Positions 9,087 to 17,420 of a stretch of DNA of 64,000 nucleotides are shown here, one piece after another. Position 1 is the stretch's first letter; each line of letters opens with the position of its first letter. Below the pieces are notes generated by a model. The model was not told the origin of the DNA, ran no database searches, and was given only the letters and a program-made list of their open reading frames with translations. The DNA lies in assembly GCF_009762795.1 (NCBI RefSeq), contig NZ_CP046400.1:1713501-1777500 (forward strand), read 5' to 3'. This DNA is from Pseudodesulfovibrio cashew. GTDB taxonomy: Bacteria > Desulfobacterota > Desulfovibrionia > Desulfovibrionales > Desulfovibrionaceae. Made by a program: the position numbers and the translations under genes.

Positions 9087-9965
9087 CTAGTAGACCTTCC
9101 TTGAAGAGAATCCCTGGCCCAGGACGTGGAAGCCCGAGCCCATGATGAAGAAGGCGTCGTTGTCGATGGTGTAGACCAGCTCCTCAAGCTCCTTGAGCTG
9201 CATGGAGGAGATCATGGTCAGGACGACTTTCTTGGGATCGCCCGAGTAGCCGCCCGTGCCCTCCAGAATGGTCACGCCCCGGTCCAGGTCGGTGAGGATG
9301 GCCTCGCGGATGGCCTCGTGATGGTCGGAGACCACCAGGCACATCTTGCGCTCGGAGAACATGCCGAGCACGTATTCGATGGCCAGGGCGATGATGAAGG
9401 TCATGGCGATGGAGTAGAGGACGATGGTCATGTCCAGGTAGACGAACCCGCCCACGAAGCCGATCATGTTGAACCAGAACTCGAAGGAGCCCATGGACAT
9501 GTTGAACTTCTCCTTGCAGATGACCGCCAGGATGTCCGAGCCGCCCGTGGAGCCCAGCGAGCGCAGGGCCACGCCCACGCCCGCGCCCATGATCCCGCCG
9601 CCGGTGATCACCGCCAGCCAGATGTCCTGGATGGGCAGGGTCCAGGGGATCAGGTCGATGAAGAACGACGTGGCGAACATGCCGAACAGGGAATAAAAAA
9701 AGAACCTGCGGCTGACGAAGACCCAGCCCAGCACGAATACGGGCAGGTTGAGGACCAGATACCATTGGCCCGTGCTCAGCCCGCCGAAGGCGTAATAGCA
9801 GAGCAGGGCGATACCGGACATGCCTCCGGTGAGCAGGCCATGGGGCACGGCCACGGCCTTGACCGAGAAGGCGATGAGAAAGGACCCGACGGCCAGCAGC
9901 ATCAGGTTCCAGGGAACGCCGAAAGTAAACCGGCGCAGGCTGTTTTCAAGGGCGTTTGTTTCCAT
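9087..9965 (-). CDS. YitT/DUF2179 family membrane protein
   Basis: The 292-residue protein has five or six predicted membrane segments in its first two thirds (for example around the segment after FGVPWN and the GGGIMGAGVGVALR loop with GSTGGSDIL), then a soluble C-terminal DUF2179 domain of about 85 residues containing RGVTILEGTGGYSG. This is the standard YitT architecture; the biochemical function is not known, and a transport role is suspected. The start at 9965 has GGAG about 8 nt upstream. It is the first gene of the operon with the SAM hydrolase and cobS. Confidence 0.88.
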   Translation of the reverse strand: METNALENSLRRFTFGVPWNLMLLAVGSFLIAFSVKAVAVPHGLLTGGMSGIALLCYYAFGGLSTGQWYLVLNLPVFVLGWVFVSRRFFFYSLFGMFATSFFIDLIPWTLPIQDIWLAVITGGGIMGAGVGVALRSLGSTGGSDILAVICKEKFNMSMGSFEFWFNMIGFVGGFVYLDMTIVLYSIAMTFIIALAIEYVLGMFSERKMCLVVSDHHEAIREAILTDLDRGVTILEGTGGYSGDPKKVVLTMISSMQLKELEELVYTIDNDAFFIMGSGFHVLGQGFSSRKVY

Positions 9966-10173
9966 GCAATGTCTCCGCCCCCCGTTCTAGCGGGTTTTGG
10001 CGGGAGTGCAAGTGGAAATGGGAGAGAGGGAGCTGGTCTCGTCGTATAGCTTGTTATTTCGGTGTGCGTAGTATTTTTTAAATTTCGATATATAAACGTT
10101 GATAAAATTATGCTAGTAGTTGGAGCATCGTCTTGGTTTCCTTTGTTAGAGTTCTTTCAAGGAGGTGCAAAAG

Positions 10174-11124
10174 ATGTTGATTTCAGGAGTGTTTTCCCGG
10201 AGTCGAGTGGGTCGCGGGCTGAATTTGATTCTTGCCGCCGGTCTGCTCATGCTGTTGGCCGGGTGCCCGTCACTGATGACAGCCACCCAGGCGCAGCAGG
10301 TCAACAAATTCGCTACCGCTGCCGAGGGGTATGGTCCTGTACCCGGAGATGTCATCCGACAGTATGCCGATCAGCGGTGGAGCCTGGCTCAGGTGAACCT
10401 TTCCACCATGCGGCCGAAAAACAGCGCCGCAATGCTCAAGCTGGCCAATGAAAGCAAGGCAAAGACCTATGCGCGGGCAAAACAGGCGGACCAGGCCTTA
10501 TCCGTACTGATGGACTATGCGGCGCTGCTGAAAACCCTGACAGCCTCGGACTACTCCGATGCTCTTGCAAAGGAGGCGGAGAGTTTCGGGGAGAGTATCG
10601 ACAAGGGAATCGGCAAGTTCAACGAACTGTCTGGAGGGTCCGTTGAAACCTTTGGCTCTCTTGCCGGAGCCGCCGTGCGCGGCGTCGGCGGGTTGTATAT
10701 CCGCCATAAGCAGGGTGAGGCTCTCAAGAGAGCCGTGACCAAGGCCAAGAAAGGCGTCAACGAGTTGATGAGCTACACACGGCTCCTGCTCCAGCCCTAC
10801 GCAGGCGAGAGCAACGATTTTTCTGATCTGCGTGGCAAGTTGGGATCGTCCTTCATGCCGCTTGCGGCTAAATGGTACAAGGCGGGACAACCTATCCCGA
10901 TGGAGACCCTGGCTTGGTATGACGAGCAGTACAAGTTGGCGTATCAGGGAGAAAAGTTGGCCAAACAAGCTGTCAGCGCAGCAGAAAAGTTCATCGCAGC
11001 CCATGACAAATTGGTCGAAGCCCTTGAGAACAAGGATGAGATCGCAGGGATAGTCGGGCGGGTGGGGGCCTTCGCAAGCGAGGTGGAGGCGGCTTTGACC
11101 CTGAAGAAACAAATGGAATCATAA
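10174..11124 (+). CDS. Predicted lipoprotein of unknown function
   Basis: The 316-residue protein starts at ATG 10174, preceded at 7 nt by AAGGAGGT, rather than at the in-frame GTG 10165 that lies inside that site. It has a basic N-terminus, a hydrophobic stretch and a lipobox ending LLAGC, so it is a likely lipoprotein. The mature part is rich in Ala, Lys and Glu and predicted almost wholly helical, with coiled-coil-like stretches near the end and a Gly/Ala-rich centre (SLAGAAVRGVGGLY). I recognise no family. Upstream 9966-10173 is AT-rich and likely holds the promoter. A second small helical gene follows after 30 nt and a terminator closes the pair. Confidence 0.75.
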   Translation: MLISGVFSRSRVGRGLNLILAAGLLMLLAGCPSLMTATQAQQVNKFATAAEGYGPVPGDVIRQYADQRWSLAQVNLSTMRPKNSAAMLKLANESKAKTYARAKQADQALSVLMDYAALLKTLTASDYSDALAKEAESFGESIDKGIGKFNELSGGSVETFGSLAGAAVRGVGGLYIRHKQGEALKRAVTKAKKGVNELMSYTRLLLQPYAGESNDFSDLRGKLGSSFMPLAAKWYKAGQPIPMETLAWYDEQYKLAYQGEKLAKQAVSAAEKFIAAHDKLVEALENKDEIAGIVGRVGAFASEVEAALTLKKQMES

Positions 11125-11154
11125 GAAAGTACGGCGGTGCTTTCGGGAGGAGTT

Positions 11155-11502
11155 ATGGCTAATACGGAAAGGATGAAGGTCCTCAAGGCTGTTCGGGCTG
11201 CGCAGAATCAGGTCAATGAACTGCGCGCTGATCCGAGTTTGGCGGAGGACCAGGTCGATGCTTTGGAAAAGTTGTTTATTATCCTTTGGACGCTTGAAGA
11301 ATTGATTATGGCTGCACGGGACGAAGAGGCCATTGGGGGAATGACCGGTGCCGCTGCCGAACTGAAAGAGGTCAACGAGCAGTTGAACAAGGATATAGCC
11401 GAATTGAAACAGGTGGCCGAGGCGGTGGACAAAGCCGCGTCTGTAGTAAACCTGTTGGTCGACATCCTTGGCAAGGCTGCTCAGTTGGCCGCTCTGGTGT
11501 AA
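11155..11502 (+). CDS. Small helical protein of unknown function
   Basis: A 115-residue soluble, acidic, Ala/Glu/Leu-rich protein. The start at 11155 is chosen for the GGGAGGAG sequence a few bases upstream. The sequence reads as two or three amphipathic helices (KAVRAAQNQVNELR, then AAAELKEVNEQLNKDIAELKQVAEAV with coiled-coil heptads) and a hydrophobic C-terminal end. It lies in the same transcription unit as the lipoprotein at 10174, so the two may interact; no domain is recognised. Confidence 0.7.
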   Translation: MANTERMKVLKAVRAAQNQVNELRADPSLAEDQVDALEKLFIILWTLEELIMAARDEEAIGGMTGAAAELKEVNEQLNKDIAELKQVAEAVDKAASVVNLLVDILGKAAQLAALV

Positions 11503-11510
11503 CTTGTCCT

Positions 11511-11544
11511 AAGGGGGATGTCTTGCAAGACATCCCCCTTTCTT
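11511..11544 (+). terminator. Intrinsic terminator
   Basis: AAGGGGGATGTCT and AGACATCCCCCTT form a 13-bp perfect stem with a TGCA loop and a TCTT tail. It ends the lipoprotein/helical-protein pair. Confidence 0.85.
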
Positions 11545-11607
11545 GCACATCGTTGCCAGCGGTTTCGCTTTGGGCTAGGGCACCTCTCCGCAAGGAGTTC
11601 CCGAGTC

Positions 11608-12591
11608 ATGAAGTTCCCTCTCTCGCCCGTTCGGTTCCGGTTGGCCCTCCAGGCCGCGTTTACCCTGTTCAACCTCTATGTGGGGTTCCGTTTCGCTGCC
11701 TTTCTGGCGTGGGCCGGGGGGCATTCCCCGGATTACGTGCCCAAGCCCGGTGCGGTGGAGGGCTTCCTGCCCATCAGCGCGCTGCTCGGACTGCGTCATC
11801 TGGTCAACTCCGGCCAGTGGGACTTTATCCATCCTGCCGGGCTGACCATCTTTCTGGCCGTGCTGGGCATGGCCGTGCTCTTTCGCAAGGGGTTCTGCGG
11901 CTATGTCTGCCCGGTGGGCTTCCTGTCCAACCTGCTGGACCACGCCGGGCGGCGGGTGGGGCTCTCGCGCGTGCCGCCCAAGGTCGTCGATTACCCGCTG
12001 ACCGCACTCAAATATCTGGGGATGGGCTTTTTCCTGTTCTCCGTGTTTTTCGCCATGGACACCCGCTCCCTGGAGGCGTTCCTGACGGGGCCATACAACA
12101 GTGTGGCCGACGCGCGCATGCTCGGTTTCTTCATGAGTCCCTCCGGCCTCTCCCTGATGGTGCTGGGCGGGTTCGGCCTGTTCAGCCTGGTGGTGCGCGG
12201 CGCATGGTGCCGGTATCTCTGCCCCTACGGCGCGCTGCTTGGGCTTCTGTCCTGGTTCGGGCCCGTGGCCGTGTCCCGCGACCGGGACAAGTGCGTGTCG
12301 TGCGGCAAGTGCGCAAAAGGATGTCCGGCGGGCATCCGCGTGGACCTGAAGCAAACCGTGCGCACACCCGAGTGCATCGGATGCATGGAGTGCGTGGGAG
12401 CCTGTCCTGTGGACGGGTGCCTCGAGGCCAGGGCGGCGGGGCGGCGCATCCCGTGGCCCGTGGTGGGGCTCGGGGCAGTATGCGTCCTGCTCCTCTTCTG
12501 GGTTTGGGCCAAGACCACCGGTCATTGGGATTCGACCATGCCCCAGGCCATGCTCGCGAGACTCTACGCGCCGTTTGCCGCCGGGAATTGA
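11608..12591 (+). CDS. 4Fe-4S membrane protein of the NapH/YccM type
   Basis: The 327-residue protein starts at ATG 11608 with AAGGAG 10 nt upstream. It has several membrane helices and two CxxxCP motifs next to membrane segments (FCGYVCPVGF and WCRYLCPYGA), typical of the NapH/NosR/RdxA membrane group. A cytoplasmic ferredoxin part follows with CVSCGKCAKGCP and CIGCMECVGACP, enough for two 4Fe-4S clusters, then one more membrane helix and a short tail. Such proteins pass electrons between the quinone pool or cytoplasm and extracytoplasmic cytochromes. No dedicated redox partner is adjacent, so the specific pathway is unknown. Confidence 0.85.
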   Translation: MKFPLSPVRFRLALQAAFTLFNLYVGFRFAAFLAWAGGHSPDYVPKPGAVEGFLPISALLGLRHLVNSGQWDFIHPAGLTIFLAVLGMAVLFRKGFCGYVCPVGFLSNLLDHAGRRVGLSRVPPKVVDYPLTALKYLGMGFFLFSVFFAMDTRSLEAFLTGPYNSVADARMLGFFMSPSGLSLMVLGGFGLFSLVVRGAWCRYLCPYGALLGLLSWFGPVAVSRDRDKCVSCGKCAKGCPAGIRVDLKQTVRTPECIGCMECVGACPVDGCLEARAAGRRIPWPVVGLGAVCVLLLFWVWAKTTGHWDSTMPQAMLARLYAPFAAGN

Positions 12592-12630
12592 CCGTCTGCC
12601 GCCATTATCCCGTAAACATCCGTTTTTATC

Positions 12631-12659
12631 TTGACTTCCAAGGTAAAAATCGGTTTTAA
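12631..12659 (+). promoter_or_regulatory. Possible sigma-70 promoter of the CBS-ACT gene
   Basis: TTGACT (12631-12636) and TTTTAA (12654-12659) are spaced 17 nt apart in the only AT-rich stretch between the ferredoxin gene and the CBS-ACT gene. The -10 match is weak. Confidence 0.4.
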
Positions 12660-12789
12660 CCAGCGTCTGCTGGCTCCGGACATGCTCGGCGGCCGATTGC
12701 GCCGCGAGAGCAAACCGTGTATGGGATGCGGACGGATCGAACCGGTCCCGTTCACATCGAAGAGCCGCACTCCAAGGAGGATTTAGGAC

Positions 12790-13446
12790 ATGTACGTCGG
12801 ACTGAAAATGCTTCGCGACTTCGTCAAGGTCACCCCGCACACCCTGGTCAAGGACGCCCAGAAACAGTTGGAAGACAACAAACTCTGGATGCTCCTGGTG
12901 GTTGACGAAAACGACAAGCTGGTCGGCTACGTGCGCAAGGAGGACATCTCCGCCGCGCTGCCTTCCATCATGACCTCCCTGGAAAAGCATGAACTCAACT
13001 ACCTGATGAGCAAGCTCACGGTGGAGAAGATCTACCGCACGGACATCAAGACCGTGACCCCCGAGACAGAAATCGAGGGCGCAGCGGACATGATGTACGA
13101 AATGAACCTGGCCGGCCTGGCAGTGGTCGGCAAGGAAGGTGAGCTCATCGGCTACATCAATCGGAGCGTCATGCTCGACGTGCTGTCCGAGGAGATGGGC
13201 TACCGCGAAGGCGGCAGCCGCATAACCCTGGAAGTGGAGGACCGCTCCGGCGTCCTCTACGAAGTGGCCGGGGTCATCGCCAACATGAAGATGTCCATCA
13301 TCTCCACGGGCACATTCTTTTATAACGGACGCCGCATCCTGGTCGTCCGAATCGATACCGAAGACCCGTCCGCCGTCGCCGCAGCTTTGACGGAACGGGG
13401 CTACAAACTGGTCGCTCCCGAAGACTTCGAGGGAGAGTGGACCTAA
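12790..13446 (+). CDS. CBS-pair and ACT domain protein (AcuB-like)
   Basis: The 218-residue cytosolic protein has two CBS motifs: residues ~10-65 (KVTPHTLVKDAQKQ ... LVGYVRKEDI) and ~80-140 (TVTPETEIEGAADMM ... LIGYINRSVM). A C-terminal ACT-like domain follows from about 145 (RITLEVEDRSGVLYEVAGVI). CBS pairs bind adenine nucleotides and ACT domains bind amino acids, so it is likely a sensor. A good AAGGAGGA site precedes the start. It lies 115 bp upstream of the liv transporter cluster on the same strand; control of that cluster by this protein is an inference. Related AcuB-type proteins are often found near acyl-CoA synthetase genes. Confidence 0.85.
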   Translation: MYVGLKMLRDFVKVTPHTLVKDAQKQLEDNKLWMLLVVDENDKLVGYVRKEDISAALPSIMTSLEKHELNYLMSKLTVEKIYRTDIKTVTPETEIEGAADMMYEMNLAGLAVVGKEGELIGYINRSVMLDVLSEEMGYREGGSRITLEVEDRSGVLYEVAGVIANMKMSIISTGTFFYNGRRILVVRIDTEDPSAVAAALTERGYKLVAPEDFEGEWT

Positions 13447-13561
13447 GGGTTTACGCTTTACTCCGGCGGCACAGGACCGGGACGGTGTTACGTAATTCAC
13501 CGGCCGGCCGTGCGAGGCCGCAGCCTTGAGGGGTATACCCTGATACCATAATTGCAGGATT

Positions 13562-14359
13562 ATGGCTTATCTTGACGTCTGCGACGTGACGCTCACGTTC
13601 AAGGGCATTGCCGCCCTTATGGGAGTGTCTTTCACCGTGGAGCAGGGAACCATCGCGTCCCTGATCGGACCCAACGGTGCCGGAAAGACCTCCATGCTCA
13701 ACTGTATCAGCGGCCGCTACGTCCCCGACGGGGGCGCATCCGGGCCGTGCGGGATCTCCCTCGACGGCGAGTGCCTGCTCTCCCTTCCTGCGCACAAGCG
13801 CACGGAACTGGGACTGTCGCGCACTTTCCAGAACATCGCCCTGTTCAAGGGACTGTCCGTGCTGGACAACCTGATGGTCGGACGGCACAGCAGGATGCAA
13901 TACGGGATTCTCCCCGCCATCTTCTATTGGGGCAAGGCCGTGCGCCAGGAAAGCGCACACCGCCGCCGCGTGGAAGATGTCATCGACTTCCTCAACCTCT
14001 CCCCATACCGCCACCAGCACGCGGGGCGCCTACCCTACGGCGTGCAGAAACGGGTGGAGCTGGGCCGGGCGCTCGCCGCCGAACCCAAGCTCATCCTGCT
14101 CGACGAGCCCATGGCCGGAATGAACCTCGAAGAAACCGAGGACATGGCCCGGTACATTCTCGATATAGCCGAGGAGTGGGGCGTGACCGTCCTGCTTGTG
14201 GAACACGACATGGGGGTTGTCATGGACATCTCCGACAAGGTCGTGGTCATCGACTTCGGGCAGAAGATCGCCGAGGGCACGCCGGACGAGGTCCAGGCCG
14301 ACCCGGGCGTCATTGCCGCCTATCTTGGCACCGAGGAAGCGACCTTCACCGGACGATAG
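13562..14359 (+). CDS. livG: Branched-chain-type ABC transporter ATP-binding protein
   Basis: This 265-residue ATPase has Walker A GPNGAGKTS at about residues 38-46, the Q-loop FQNIALF, a divergent signature LPYGVQKRVELGRAL, Walker B LILLDEPMAGM and the H-loop VEHDMGVVMDI. The LivG subfamily is indicated by the insertion after the Q-loop and by the neighbouring livH, livM, livK and livF genes. It powers uptake of a branched-chain amino acid or another small organic acid. The signature lacks the usual LSGGQ, reading LPYGVQ, which is common in LivG-like proteins. A 10-bp palindrome GGGTATACCC lies about 20 bp upstream and could be an operator. Confidence 0.9.
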   Translation: MAYLDVCDVTLTFKGIAALMGVSFTVEQGTIASLIGPNGAGKTSMLNCISGRYVPDGGASGPCGISLDGECLLSLPAHKRTELGLSRTFQNIALFKGLSVLDNLMVGRHSRMQYGILPAIFYWGKAVRQESAHRRRVEDVIDFLNLSPYRHQHAGRLPYGVQKRVELGRALAAEPKLILLDEPMAGMNLEETEDMARYILDIAEEWGVTVLLVEHDMGVVMDISDKVVVIDFGQKIAEGTPDEVQADPGVIAAYLGTEEATFTGR

Positions 14360-14614
14360 CCGATGACCCCAGATGGCCCGATCGCCGGGCCGGAGTGAGG
14401 GGGCATCCGCACCGTGGCGCAGCCCGCCGCGGCAGTCCCCCGCATCCGCCCTCCGGCGCTCGAACCATTTCGGATCACCGGCTCTCAGCCGCTGTGAGAG
14501 GATTGGAGTTGAGTACGTAACGACGCGAGGCCGCCTCGCGCCCTGCTCCCATCGGGATTGTTCCCGGAGGGGAGGGGCGTTCGGCAACCCGAGCGAGAGC
14601 ACACGGATATTTAC

Positions 14615-16528
14615 ATGGCAAAGCCCTACAAGACGACGTTGCCCAGGCTGCTGCTCAAGCAGGCCGGGGAGCGGGCAGGAAAGCCCGCCCTCCGGGAAAA
14701 GGAATGGGGGGTGTGGCAGGCCGTCTCCTGGCACGACAACCTCCGGATAACGGCGGAGTTCGCCTGCGGACTCAAGGCCCTCGGTCTCGGCAAAGGGGAC
14801 ATCGTCATCCTCATCGGCGACAACCGGCCCGAGTGGATCTGGGCCGAGTTGGCCATCCAGGGGCTGGGCGGCATCGCCCTGGGACTCTATCAGGATTCGC
14901 CGCCCGAGGAGATCGAGTACATCTTCGCCCTTGCCGAATGCCGTCTGGTGGTGGCCGAGGACCAGGAGCAGGTGGACAAGATCCTCTCCTTCAGGGACAA
15001 CCTCCCCGGGTTGGAGTACCTCATCTACCATGACGCCAGAGGGCTGACCGCCTATGAAAAGGACGTGCCGGGTCTCAGGGATTTCAAGGCGGTCCGCCGC
15101 CTGGGCCGGGAGAAATATCCGGAATCCGTGGATCGCTACCGGGAGTGGGCCCGCGAGCTGAAGCCGGAAGACCCGGCGCTCATCGCCACCACCTCGGGCA
15201 CCACCGGGCGGCCCAAGCTGGCCGTGCTCTCCCATCAGAACCTGCTCTCCATGGCCCACAACCTGGGGCGGTTCGACCCCAAGAACGCCGCGGACGAGTT
15301 CGTCTCCTTCCTGCCCCTGGCCTGGATGGGCGAGCAGATGATGGCCGTGGCCTCGGCATTGCTCTTCGGCTTCTGCGTCAACTTCCCGGAGGAGCCGGAT
15401 ACGGCGGGCGCGGACTCGCGGGAGATCGGCCCGCACTTCCTGTTCTCGCCGCCGCGCGTGTACGAGTCCATCGCCGCCAAGGTCCAGGGCGACATCATGG
15501 AGACCACGCCGCTGAAGCGGTTTCTCTACCACTTCTTCCTGCCCATCGGGTACGAGTACGTGGACACCCTGTTCGCGGGCGAGGCCCCATCGGCCTGGCT
15601 GCGGTTCAAGTATTTCCTGGCGGACCAGGGGTTGTTCCGCGCCCTGCGCGACCGCCTCGGGTTCTCGCGCATGCGCTCGGCCACCACGGGCGGCGCGGCC
15701 CTGGGACCTGATGTGTTCCGTTTTTTCCACGCCCTGGGCGTCAACCTCAAGCAGATCTACGGTCAGACCGAGATCGCGGGCATCTCCTGCATCCACAAGG
15801 AGGGCGAGGTTGACTTCACCAGCGTGGGCGCGCCCATCCCCGAGACCGAGGTCAAAATTACGGACGAGGGCGAGATCGTGTCCCGCTCCCCCGCGGTCTT
15901 CCTCGGCTATTACAAGAATGAGGAGGCCACGCGCGAGACCGTCTCCGAGGACGGCTGGCTGCGCTCGGGCGATGCGGGCTACTTTGACGACAACGGACGG
16001 CTGGTGGTCATCGACCGGCTCAAGGACGTCATGCATCTCAACGGCGGCACGCAGTTCTCGCCCCAGTTCCTGGAGAACAAGATCAAGTTCTCCCCGTTCC
16101 TGCGCGAGTCCGTTGTGCTCGGCGGCGGACGGGACTTCGTGGCCGCCATCCTGTGCATCGACATGCCCATCGTGGGGCACTGGGCCGAGAAGCAGATGAT
16201 CACCTACACCACCTACCAGGATCTAGCGGCCAAAGACGAGGTCTACGAGCTGATCAAGGGCGAGATCGCCAAGACCAACGAGACCCTGCCCGAAGAGACG
16301 CGCATCCGGCGTTTCTGCCTGCTCTACAAGGAGCTGGACGCGGATGACGGCGAGTTGACCCGGACCCGCAAGGTCCGGCGCAAGGTGGTGGGCGAACGCT
16401 ACGGCAAGCTGATCGAGGCCCTGTACACCGATGAATGCGTGTTGAATCTGGAAACCGAGATCACCTACCAGGACGGGCGGGTGCGCGGCATGTGCGGCGA
16501 GATTCGCATCGAGGACATGGAGGCGTAA
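14615..16528 (+). CDS. AMP-dependent acyl-CoA synthetase (long-chain type)
   Basis: The 637-residue protein carries the adenylate-forming motifs TTSGTTGRPK (about residues 190-199), YGQTE around 385, and WLRSGDAGYFDDNGRLVVIDRLKDVM near 450-475. It activates a carboxylic acid with ATP and CoA. Length and the long C-terminal extension resemble the FadD15/long-chain type, but the actual acid cannot be read from sequence. The ATG at 14615 gives the natural N-terminus, though its ribosome-binding site is weak; an in-frame ATG at 14558 follows a better GGAGG. The gene sits between livG and livH with only 2 nt before livH, so ligation may be coupled to uptake of the transported acid. Confidence 0.88.
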   Translation: MAKPYKTTLPRLLLKQAGERAGKPALREKEWGVWQAVSWHDNLRITAEFACGLKALGLGKGDIVILIGDNRPEWIWAELAIQGLGGIALGLYQDSPPEEIEYIFALAECRLVVAEDQEQVDKILSFRDNLPGLEYLIYHDARGLTAYEKDVPGLRDFKAVRRLGREKYPESVDRYREWARELKPEDPALIATTSGTTGRPKLAVLSHQNLLSMAHNLGRFDPKNAADEFVSFLPLAWMGEQMMAVASALLFGFCVNFPEEPDTAGADSREIGPHFLFSPPRVYESIAAKVQGDIMETTPLKRFLYHFFLPIGYEYVDTLFAGEAPSAWLRFKYFLADQGLFRALRDRLGFSRMRSATTGGAALGPDVFRFFHALGVNLKQIYGQTEIAGISCIHKEGEVDFTSVGAPIPETEVKITDEGEIVSRSPAVFLGYYKNEEATRETVSEDGWLRSGDAGYFDDNGRLVVIDRLKDVMHLNGGTQFSPQFLENKIKFSPFLRESVVLGGGRDFVAAILCIDMPIVGHWAEKQMITYTTYQDLAAKDEVYELIKGEIAKTNETLPEETRIRRFCLLYKELDADDGELTRTRKVRRKVVGERYGKLIEALYTDECVLNLETEITYQDGRVRGMCGEIRIEDMEA

Positions 16529-16530
16529 GC

Positions 16531-17418
16531 ATGGAATATTACCTGCAACTCATCGTCAACGGACTGGTGGTCGGCGGCATCTACTCCCTGGTGGCACTGG
16601 GGTTCGTCATCATCTACAAGGCCACCAAGGTGGTCAACTTCGCCCAGGGCGAATTGGTCATGGCCGGAGCCTACGTCTGCTTCGCGCTCACGGTACAGTT
16701 TCACATCCCGTTCATATGGGCGTTCCTGCTCACCCTGGCGTTCTCGGTGCTGCTCGGCTTCGCCATCGAACGCATGGTGCTCAGGCCGCTTATCGGCGAG
16801 GAGCACATCTCGGTGATCATGGTCACCGTGGGCATGAGCTCGGTACTCAAGTCCCTGGTCCAGCTTTTCTGGGGCACGCAGATCAGGGTCTACCCCCAGG
16901 TGCTGCCCTCGGAGCCCATCGTCATCGCCGGACTGCCCGTGGCCCCGGTCTACATCGCGGCCTTCGGGCTCTCGGTGGTCCTGTTCGCCATCTTCTCCGC
17001 CTTCTTCAAATACTCCCGCACCGGCATCGCCATGCGGGCCACGGCCTTTGACCAGCAGGCGGCCCAGTCCATGGGCATCGGCATCAAGAACATCTTCGCC
17101 ATGAGCTGGTGCATCGCCTGCATCGTCTCGGCGGTGGGCGGCGTGATCCTGGGCAACATCAACGGCATCAACGCACAGCTTGGCCACCTGGGGCTCAAGG
17201 TTTTCCCGGCGGTCATCCTCGGCGGCCTGGATTCCCTGCTCGGCGCGGCCCTGGGCGGACTGATCATCGGCGTGCTGGAAAACGTCTGCGACGGCGCGGC
17301 CCGAGAGTTGCTCGGCCTGGGCGGTTTCAGGGAGGTGGCGGCGTTCATCATCCTGGTGGTCATCCTGATGATCAAGCCGTACGGCCTGTTCGGAACCAAA
17401 GAGATCGAGAGGGTGTAG
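16531..17418 (+). CDS. livH: Branched-chain-type ABC transporter permease 1
   Basis: The 295-residue integral membrane protein begins MEYYLQLIVNGLVVGGIYSLVALGF, the typical LivH start, and has about eight hydrophobic segments. NFAQGELVMAGAY and the conserved GGLDSLLGAALGGLIIG segment are family landmarks. It forms the membrane channel with LivM. The start at 16531 is supported by GGAGG nine nucleotides upstream, at the end of the ligase gene. livM follows after 2 nt. Confidence 0.93.
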   Translation: MEYYLQLIVNGLVVGGIYSLVALGFVIIYKATKVVNFAQGELVMAGAYVCFALTVQFHIPFIWAFLLTLAFSVLLGFAIERMVLRPLIGEEHISVIMVTVGMSSVLKSLVQLFWGTQIRVYPQVLPSEPIVIAGLPVAPVYIAAFGLSVVLFAIFSAFFKYSRTGIAMRATAFDQQAAQSMGIGIKNIFAMSWCIACIVSAVGGVILGNINGINAQLGHLGLKVFPAVILGGLDSLLGAALGGLIIGVLENVCDGAARELLGLGGFREVAAFIILVVILMIKPYGLFGTKEIERV

Positions 17419-17420
17419 CC

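Noticed and set aside
14030-16180. 716-codon minus-strand ORF opposite the acyl-CoA ligase
   Set aside because: The plus strand has complete adenylate-forming motifs; the minus ORF is a shadow.
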